64,000 bases of DNA. Origin: Glandiceps talaboti. Its lineage: Eukaryota; Hemichordata; Enteropneusta; Spengelidae. Positions 25,801 through 34,800 of the stretch are shown piece after piece (position 1 is the first letter of the stretch; every line of letters begins with the position of its first letter). The stretch lies in the NCBI RefSeq assembly GCF_964340395.1, contig NC_135554.1, forward strand, positions 3,708,975 to 3,772,974, given 5' to 3'. A program made the translations under genes and the position numbers. The notes beneath the pieces are model-generated. The model was given only the letters and a program-made list of their open reading frames with translations. It did no database searches and had not been told where the DNA came from.

Positions 25801-28800
25801 GATCTTTTCTCTCTGGTCACTCATCTTTCTCAGCTTACTGTATGATATACCTAGTGGTAAGTTCTATAATTTAATTGTTTCATAGTCATTAGATCTTTTT
25901 GTAGCTTTGTAGCAGTGTAGCACATATGTCTCAAATGTACCCAAATTCCTCACATGTTTTAGTCGGTATTTTCCACCCAAATTATGTCACTGTACAGATT
26001 ATGTAAATCTGTGCCTGGCTACACCTTATTTATCCCACTTTGTAATATAACACTGAATGTCATATATTTCTGATGAATTGCTGCAAGCTCAGCTCTCTCC
26101 CCCCCCCCCCCCCCCCCCTACCCTTTGATGAAATATTGTTGTAAATTATTCAAAATCAAACCAACCTTGTAGCTGCCCAACTCTATCCCATTTACTATCT
26201 CTTGTGGAAATTTTATTTGGTAGAATTTATTTTATATTTTGGAAAATTAATAAAATAATTGAAATTGTTTGCTTCCAGTTGTATCTCCAAAGTAGAATGC
26301 AATGGAAGAAGATTCGACTCCTGAAACCATTCTTACAATTGGTAGCAATATTATTAACAATCTTTTGCTGTTTAACAAGAGTGTCTGATTACAAACATCA
26401 TTGGAGTGATGTCCTGGCAGGATTTCTCCTTGGAGTAACAATTGCATTTGTCATGGTAAGTACATTGAATACTATGGATTAATTGTCTGATAATAATGGT
26501 TATGATGCATCTTTGACCTCTACTCACAACCATATGTGATATAATCTGTAAAGTACGCCATGACAGGGTGCCCTCACACATCGGTCTACCCCCTTTTGAT
26601 GAAGCCGGCTGGTGAGGGCAGTGCAACACAATGTATCTTACAGTCTATATGTGATGTTTCTTTTCACAATGAGTGACTTTTATTGTAATTCTCCCAGAAA
26701 TAGATCTTTACCACTTAGGTATGTCAGAAATAGAACTTTTCCACCTAGGCACTTCAGAAATAGAACTTTTCCACCTAGGCACATCAGAAATAGAACTTTA
26801 CCACCTAGGGCACTTCAGATATAGAACTTTACCACCTAGGCACTTCAGAAATAGAGCTTTACCACCTAGGCACATCAGAAATAGAACTTTACCATCTAGG
26901 CACTTCAGAAATAGAACTTTGCCACCTAGGCACATCAGAAATAGAACTTTACCACCTTGGCACTTCAGAAATAGAGCTTTTATTTTACCACTTAGGCATG
27001 TCAGAAATAGAACTTTACCACCTACATGTAGGCACTTCAGAAATAGAACTTTACCACTTAGGCATGTCAGAAATAGAACTTTACTAACTACATGTAGACA
27101 CTTCAGAAATAGAACTTTACCACCTAGGCACTTCAGAAATAGAACTTTACCACTTAGGCATGTCAGAAATAGAACTTTACCACTTAGGCATGTCAGAAAT
27201 AGAACTTTACCACCTACATGTAGGCACTTCAGAAATAGAACTTTACCACTTCGGCATGTCAGAAATAGAACTTTACCACCTACATGTAGGCACTTCAGAA
27301 ATAGAACTTTACCACCTAGGCACTTCAGAAATAGAACTTTACCACTTAGGCATGTCAGAAATAGAACTTTACCACCTAGGCACTTCAGAAATAGAACTTT
27401 ACCACCTAGGCACATCAGAAATAGAACTTTACCACCTAGGCACTTCAGAAATAGAACTTTACCACTTAGGCACATCAGAAATAGAACTTTACCACCTAGG
27501 CACTTCAGAAATAGAACTTTACCACTTAGGCATGTCAGAAATAGAACTTTACCACCTAGGCACATCAGAAATAGAGCTTTACCACCTAGGCACATCAGAA
27601 ATAGAACTTTACCACCTAGGCACATCAGAAATAGAGCTTTACCACCTAGGCACATCAGAAATGTAACAGTCATTGAATTTCTGGGTCATTACTATGACTT
27701 CTAATGCATGCATTCCACTACACATACACTACTATAAGTTACCAGTAGAATCAGCTAACCTTGTTCTATTTTGACCATCTAGCATAAGATAAGTGTTCTT
27801 TCAGAAGTAGGGAAATAGACACTGTGATGTCAAGTGGTGCCATTCAATCAAATCAGGATCTAATCGCATTGTTTAGCTTTTTTTACCCAATGTCTTTTTA
27901 TCTGCATTTAAAATCTTTTCTTGTAATGAGCTGTCCTGAAGACCACAAATAAACTGATCCATTACCATATCTTGTTTGACTACACTGTCTAAAGTTGGAT
28001 AGGCAATGTCTGCTAGTCGTATAAGCTCCGTCTGATACTCGTCTGGGGGCTCCCCAGTCTGACGTGTTCGCTCCCTAAATTGGAGACGATACAAGCTAAC
28101 ATGTTCTTTACCACTGAATTTCCCGGCTAGGGCTGTTTTCAATTTATCATAATCACCTTTATCATCTTCTTGTAATTGTTCATATACTTGAAAAGCGTGG
28201 CCATCCAATAAAGCAGGTAATAACCCAAGTTTGGCATCCTTTGTGGTTAAATCCTTCGTCGCTTTCGTTGCAACTTCAAACTTGTGAACCCATATATTAA
28301 AGTTTTCATTTTCCTTACCGCAAAATTTATTTGGTAGTTGAACGTACGCCGAAGCCATACTGCACAAAGTGTCGTTTAGGCCAAGTAGCTGGAGTAGTTG
28401 ATAAACCCACTGGTTTCCTATAATATTGAGCTTCGTCACCGCTGCCACCAGTATAACACGTTGTAGTTGGGTATAAAGTCTTTATTCTCACACACAAGTA
28501 CGTCAAATAATATTACACTTCAACAGTTTGAACGGGGCGCCTCCGCCAACGTAATACACCAAAACAACAGTTAGTTCACGTCTGTCTACGGGGTTTCCCC
28601 ATCTGCGCATGTCTGTTAATGTTCAGTCAGGCCTAGCGCCCCTAACGACATACAGTGATGAACCTTTTGTTTGCTACATCACTCCCCACCAAAAGAGTGT
28701 TCTCCTGGACACTAAACTTTAGAACTTCATATGACTGTTCATTGTTCATTTCATCAAGGTGAATAAACGTACTTCGCTAGATATAATAATAAGGACTCTA

Positions 28801-28802
28801 CA

Positions 28803-28833
<31 letters not shown>

Positions 28834-31800
28834 TATATATATATATTTACAACTTGACAAGTATTCTGGTCAATCAGTTTCTCTTATTCTTTAGAGTAAG
28901 TTCTGCATTATTCAAAAGTTACCCGTATGTTCAAATACATGATCGGGGTACATCCAGTACATACAGACTAGCGTATAGAAAGTTTTATTATAATCCAACA
29001 TGTGTGCACAAATCACAATAAATCCAAGGACAGCAGCATGCACCATAATCCAGCAAACTGTACACAATTAACAATAAATCAATGGATGGCATCAGGTAAT
29101 GTAAACCAGTAATTACACATTGATATCCTATTATTGGTAGTACATATTATTATCCGCACAATGTCCAAGTGGCAATGTCCTGGTAGGGGTCCGTCAAAAC
29201 ACACAATATTGACTTTAGTCACAGTCTGGATATTGTCCTTGATAACACATTCAAAGTACACATTTTATCATATTGTTTTCCTCTTCTACTCTGTGTACCT
29301 TGCTGGTACTCTGGTTACCCGTCCTGATCTTGTCACCTGAGGGCGCAACACATGTTCATTCTCCCCTGGATCCAATATATTTTCTTCCACTTCTGGCACA
29401 TTATTTTCTACTTCTGGCACATTATTTTCTACTACTGGCACATCTCTTATCTCCCCAGTATGTTGGTTTTCAGCTACATTCAGTCTCTCATTTACATCCT
29501 CATCCTCCCCATTTTCAATCTGCTGCCTTCCAGGAATAATCACATAGCCACCAGGAGCAGGAATTGAACTCTCAATTTCTATTTCCCTCTGACTCTCCTT
29601 ATCCCCTTGTCTCTGTAAACTTACTGAAGGTGGTGAATGTGGGTCATCTCGTTGCAAGTCTATACATGGTTTCAGTCTATTGTGATGTACCACTAATCGC
29701 CTACGGTGGGGTCCTTCCTGTTGTATGCGGTATACCACACCTGGCTCTCCATCTGGACCCAATATTCTCTTCTTTACTATAAATGGACCAACCCATGGCA
29801 ATCTAAGTTTCTGACATCTACCCCTTCTGGTCTTTGGGTCATGTAGCCACACTTTATCTCCAACGTCATATGGTTGATGGTGAGCCCATATATCATAGCC
29901 AACCTTCTGTCTTCTTTGCGATCTACCCAATGTTTCACGTACCTGTTGAAAGACAGTTTTCAAGTTGGTGACAACACGCCTTGCATGTGTACTAGGAGCC
30001 GCAACTGCCTCATCTGGAGTACTTCCATACAGTATATCTATTGGTAGTCTAGCTTCTCTCCCATGATTGAGAAAATATGGAGTTTGTCCTGTGCTTTCAT
30101 GAACACTTGTATTATAAGCTAGTGCAATCTTCGATATATGATCGTCCCACTCATCACCATACTGTGCAACACATTTTGCCAACATCTCCGCCAAAGTCCG
30201 GTTGAACCTTTCGACCATCCCGTCCGACTGCGGGTGATATGGAGTAGTGTGTGATTTATATATTTGTAGTAGTGCACAGAGTTCTGTCATCACCTGGGAC
30301 TCAAAATTACGTCCCTGATCTGAGTGAAATCTTTCAAATACTCCATGTTCTGCAATATATTCTCCAAATATCTTTCTGGCTACAGTAGTTGCCTTTTGGT
30401 TAGGTACAGCATAAATGTTGACATATTTAGTGAAGTAGTCCATCACAACCAGAGCATAGCGATTTCCCATTTTAGACATGGGTAACTCATTCAAGTCTGC
30501 TGCAACCATCTCAAATGGGCGGGTTACTGATATATTTTGCATAGGTGCCCTTGCCCTTGGTACTGGTGATTTCCTTCTTTGGCACAGCTGACAGCTTTGA
30601 ACCCATCTCCTAACATCTTGACTCATTCCAGGCCAATAGAACCGCTGTCTACATCTTTCTACTGTTCTCTTTACTCCCATGTGACCAGACATGGCACCAT
30701 CATGCAGTTCTTTCAATACAGTGTTGACCATTGCATCCGGAACAAGGTGCAAATGTCTTACTCTTTGACCATCATATATACTCCATTTTTTGCATATTAC
30801 TCCCTTCACCACTTGCAAACTGTCCACTTTATGCCATAACGCTTTCAATCTCCAGTTCTTCCCTTTCAGGTACTGTTTTGATGGTTTTTTTCCTGTCTGT
30901 AACCATGATAAAACTTCTTGTAATACTGCATCTTCTTGCTGTCCCCTTTTAAAGTCCAACAGAGTATTACCACCAGTTAACTTTGAGTATGATGCTTCAT
31001 TAGTTACCTGTGTACTCTGAATTTGGTGAACTTCAGAGTTATTGTTACCATGAGTTGACAAGACTGGACAACACCATTCCTGCTCAAGTGACATTTCTTC
31101 GTCAGTGCCCTCTTTGAAGTTTAATCTAGACATGGCGTCAGCGTTTGAGTGATATTTCCCACCTCTATGTTTTACGGTGAAGTCATACATACTCAGTTCT
31201 ATAGCCCATCTCTCTCTACGTCCTGTGGGATCATTACCAGCTTTAATATCCTGTAATCCTACCAGAGGTTTGTGGTCCGTTACAACATGAAACTGTGCTC
31301 CGCATAAGTAAGGGCGGAAATGTCTTATTCCCCACACAATAGCAAAAAGTTCCTTATCATATGTGGCCCACCTTCTCTCCACCTTGTTAAGGGCATGGCT
31401 TGCATATGCTATTACTTTCTCTCCCCCTTCATGTCTCTGTGCTAAAACAACTCCTACTGCAGAATGTGAGGCATCAGCGTGAAGGTAGAAAGTCTTGGTA
31501 AAGTCTGGGTATGCAAGTATTGGTGGACTGACAAGGGCAGTTTTAAGTACTTGAAAGGCATGACTACAATCTTCGGACCACTCAAATTTTACTTCCTTCT
31601 CTGATAGGTGGTGTAAGGGTGTTGCAATCAGTGCAAAGTTTTTTACAAACCTCCTATAATATGATGCTAAGCCTAAGAAGCGGCGAACGTCTGCTACACA
31701 TGTTGGAGTAGGATAGGACCGTATACGTTCTGTTATGTCAGGGTCCGGAGATATACCTTCTGCTGAGACCTTATGTCCCAAAAACACAACACTGCCTTGA

Positions 31801-34800
31801 AACAGTTTGCACTTTTCTGGCTTCAATTTCAAACCAGCAGCCCCCATCCTTTTGAACACCTCCTCAAGGCTCTGTATGTGTTCCTCAAAGTCCTTGCTGA
31901 ATATAATAATGTCATCCAGGTACACTAAACATGTACGCCAATCCAAACCAGCCAACACTAATTCCATCAATCTCTGAAAAGTTGGTGGTGCGTTTGTTAA
32001 TCCAAATGGCATGACCTTAAAATTATAAAGGCCAACTCCTGTGGTAAATGCAGTCTTGTCTATCGTCTGGGTGCACTTCAACCTGCCAATATCCTGAACA
32101 AAGATCTACAACTGAATAAAGGCTAGATCCTGATAAAGCTTCCAAGGTATCATCAATTCTTGGTAAAGGATGAGCATCTCTTTCTGTAACTGAGTTCACT
32201 TTGCGGTAATCGACACAGAAGCGGATGGACATGTCTTTCTTCCTTGCTAATACTACTGGAGAAGCCCATGGTGAATTGCTCTCTTCTATGACATCATTTT
32301 CCAACATGGTTTTCACTTGTCGTTGTATCTCTGCCTGTAGATGCACTGGTACACGCCGAGGCCGTTGTTTTATAGGGGCAGCATTCCCTGTCCGTATATG
32401 ATGTTGGACTAGATGGGTCCGACCTCTATCCATCGAGTTCTTACTAAATACATAAGAATACTCCTTCAATAAATTCCCCACTCTCCTTTTCTGAGGTTCT
32501 GTTATTGCTGTATCATTAAGTGAAATCTTGGCTATACCACTATCCATTTCTGATGTGTTCTTACTGATTTCCACATGTGATACCATTGCTGTTGGCTTCT
32601 TTGTTTCACATAGTTCATATATATATACCCTTGACACTGTATAGCTTTCCTCGTCAGTCTTAGTAGCTACAAAAGATCCTAAAGGCGTGTCCTCATGCAA
32701 GTCTACAGGCCATTCTGTGATGTTCATAACTTGTACAAGTGCAACACCATTGGTAACTCTGGAAACAGTTCGGGCAACAGCTAAACCCCTATCATCTCGA
32801 AAGGATTCATCAGGGTCTAAAATACCTGTGTAACCATGAGGTGGCGGTTCTCCCATAGTTGCAGATTGAAGGCGAACAGTTACGGGCATCTCACTACGTG
32901 GTGGTATTGTAACTGTCTGATTTGCCACAGCACTGCATATCTCTGGAACCAACTGACTTTTCCTCAAAAATGGGACTGGCTGGCCATTAATCCATAACAT
33001 ACAATGCTCTGTATCTACCTGTCCTCCATGTTGCAGAAAGAAATCCCAACCAAGTATAACAGGATTGACCATGTCTCTTACCACGAACATTGTATGAAAG
33101 AGTTCATTACTGCCAATTCTCACTCTGGTTTGAATTGACCCCAGTATATCTAACTTCTGTCCTAGTAGTGTTGTTGCTAGCAAGTTGACATGAGGATTTA
33201 AGTGTTTCTTACGAAGAGCATGACACTTCATTCTAAATTCTTCACTTATAAGAGAGATACCAGCTCCTGTATCCACCACTGCTTTCACATCTGTGTCACC
33301 AACAACAATCATTACCATATTTGTAAAATCTGTAGGATTTTCTTTATTCTGTTCCAAGTATTGGCTTGTATTGGCCCCATCCTCTGCTGCTAATGACTGG
33401 CCCCTAACATCAGCAGCTAGTAGTTTTCCTGTTGTCTGAATTGAGTAGACTGTGGTTGTTGCTGAAATTGTCTCTTACTAGTCTGACTCTCATACTGTGC
33501 ATAGGTGGCACGATCTGGACACTGACTACTTCGGTGCCCATAAACACCACACGAATAACAGTTACCCTGGAATCCTGGTGCAAATTGTGTACGAGGAATG
33601 GAACCTCTATTACTCTGAGTTCTTGCAGTTGTGGATCTACGAAAATCACCTCTTTGATTCTGCCTCGCATACAAAGTCTCATTTGTCACTGTCATCTCTT
33701 CTAACTTCTGTAAAATTCTATGTTCTAATTCCTTGAATTTCTTATCAATAATAGAGTTCACACTGTCTGCTGTAACATGAGCTACTTGTTCACTTCTATG
33801 TTGTTGTGGCGCAGCTGACATTTTGGTAACTGCTTTGGTAGCTGCCTCAGTTTTACGAACAAGTAACACAACTTCATCCAATGTCTTTTTATCTGCATTT
33901 AAAATCTTTTCTTGTAATGAGCTGTCCTGAAGACCACAAATAAACTGATCCATTACCATATCTTGTTTGACTACACTGTCTAAAGTTGGATAGGCAATGT
34001 CTGCTAGTCGTATAAGCTCCGTCTGATACTCGTCTGGGGGCTCCCCAGTCTGACGTGTTCGCTCCCTAAATTGGAGACGATACAAGCTAACATGTTCTTT
34101 ACCACTGAATTTCCCGGCTAGGGCTGTTTTCAATTTATCATAATCACCTTTATCATCTTCTTGTAATTGTTCATATACTTGAAAAGCGTGGCCATCCAAT
34201 AAAGCAGGTAATAACCCAAGTTTGGCATCCTTTGTGGTTAAATCCTTCGTCGCTTTCGTTGCAACTTCAAACTTGTGAACCCATATATTAAAGTTTTCAT
34301 TTTCCTTACCGCAAAATTTATTTGGTAGTTGAACGTACGCCGAAGCCATACTGCACAAAGTGTCGTTTAGGCCAAGTAGCTGGAGTAGTTGATAAACCCA
34401 CTGGTTTCCTATAATATTGAGCTTCGTCACCGCTGCCACCAGTATAACACGTTGTAGTTGGGTATAAAGTCTTTATTCTCACACACAAGTACGTCAAATA
34501 ATATTACACTTCAACAGTTTGAACGGGGCGCCTCCGCCAACGTAATACACCAAAACAACAGTTAGTTCACGTCTGTCTACGGGGTTTCCCCGTCTGCGCA
34601 AGTGTTGTATCATACAGTAATTGTTAGTATCGCATTTCTTTTGAAAATGGTTTTAATTCTGAATACAACAACGAGATTCGCATTGTTTGAATATGTAACA
34701 ATAAAATGTTCACGGTGTAGCAAAAACTTCAACTAAGTAAAGGAGCCTGAAGTTCGGTATTGGATATTTTTACTCGTGATCGCCTGTATTGATCTTTCTT

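Larger units (their letters stand above)
27887..34600 (-). mobile_element. Ty3/Gypsy LTR retrotransposon with 723-bp terminal redundancy
   Basis: Minus-strand order is truncated LTR (34600-34453), gag, protease, reverse transcriptase, RNase H, integrase, full 3' LTR (28678-28462), then a second start of gag cut off at 27887. The segment 27887-28609 is repeated at 33878-34600 (offset 5991) with a single difference seen (A at 28601, G at 34592), so the insertion is very young. It lies antisense in PLPP intron 5. The reverse transcriptase carries one frame break. Both outer ends are at non-LTR positions and I find no target duplication, so this is not a standard integrated provirus. Confidence 0.9.

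Noticed and set aside
26673-27704. Open frames of 343 (+) and 291 (-) codons with decapeptide repeats
   Set aside because: Produced by a 30-bp satellite in PLPP intron 5; both strands are equally open.
33357-33357. Start codon of Gypsy pol at 33357
   Set aside because: The codon is TTG and the frame is open upstream to the gag end; pol is more likely expressed by -1 frameshift from gag.
34439-34439. Gag start at 34439
   Set aside because: The codon is GTG within the presumed primer-binding region; ATG at 34349 is preferred.
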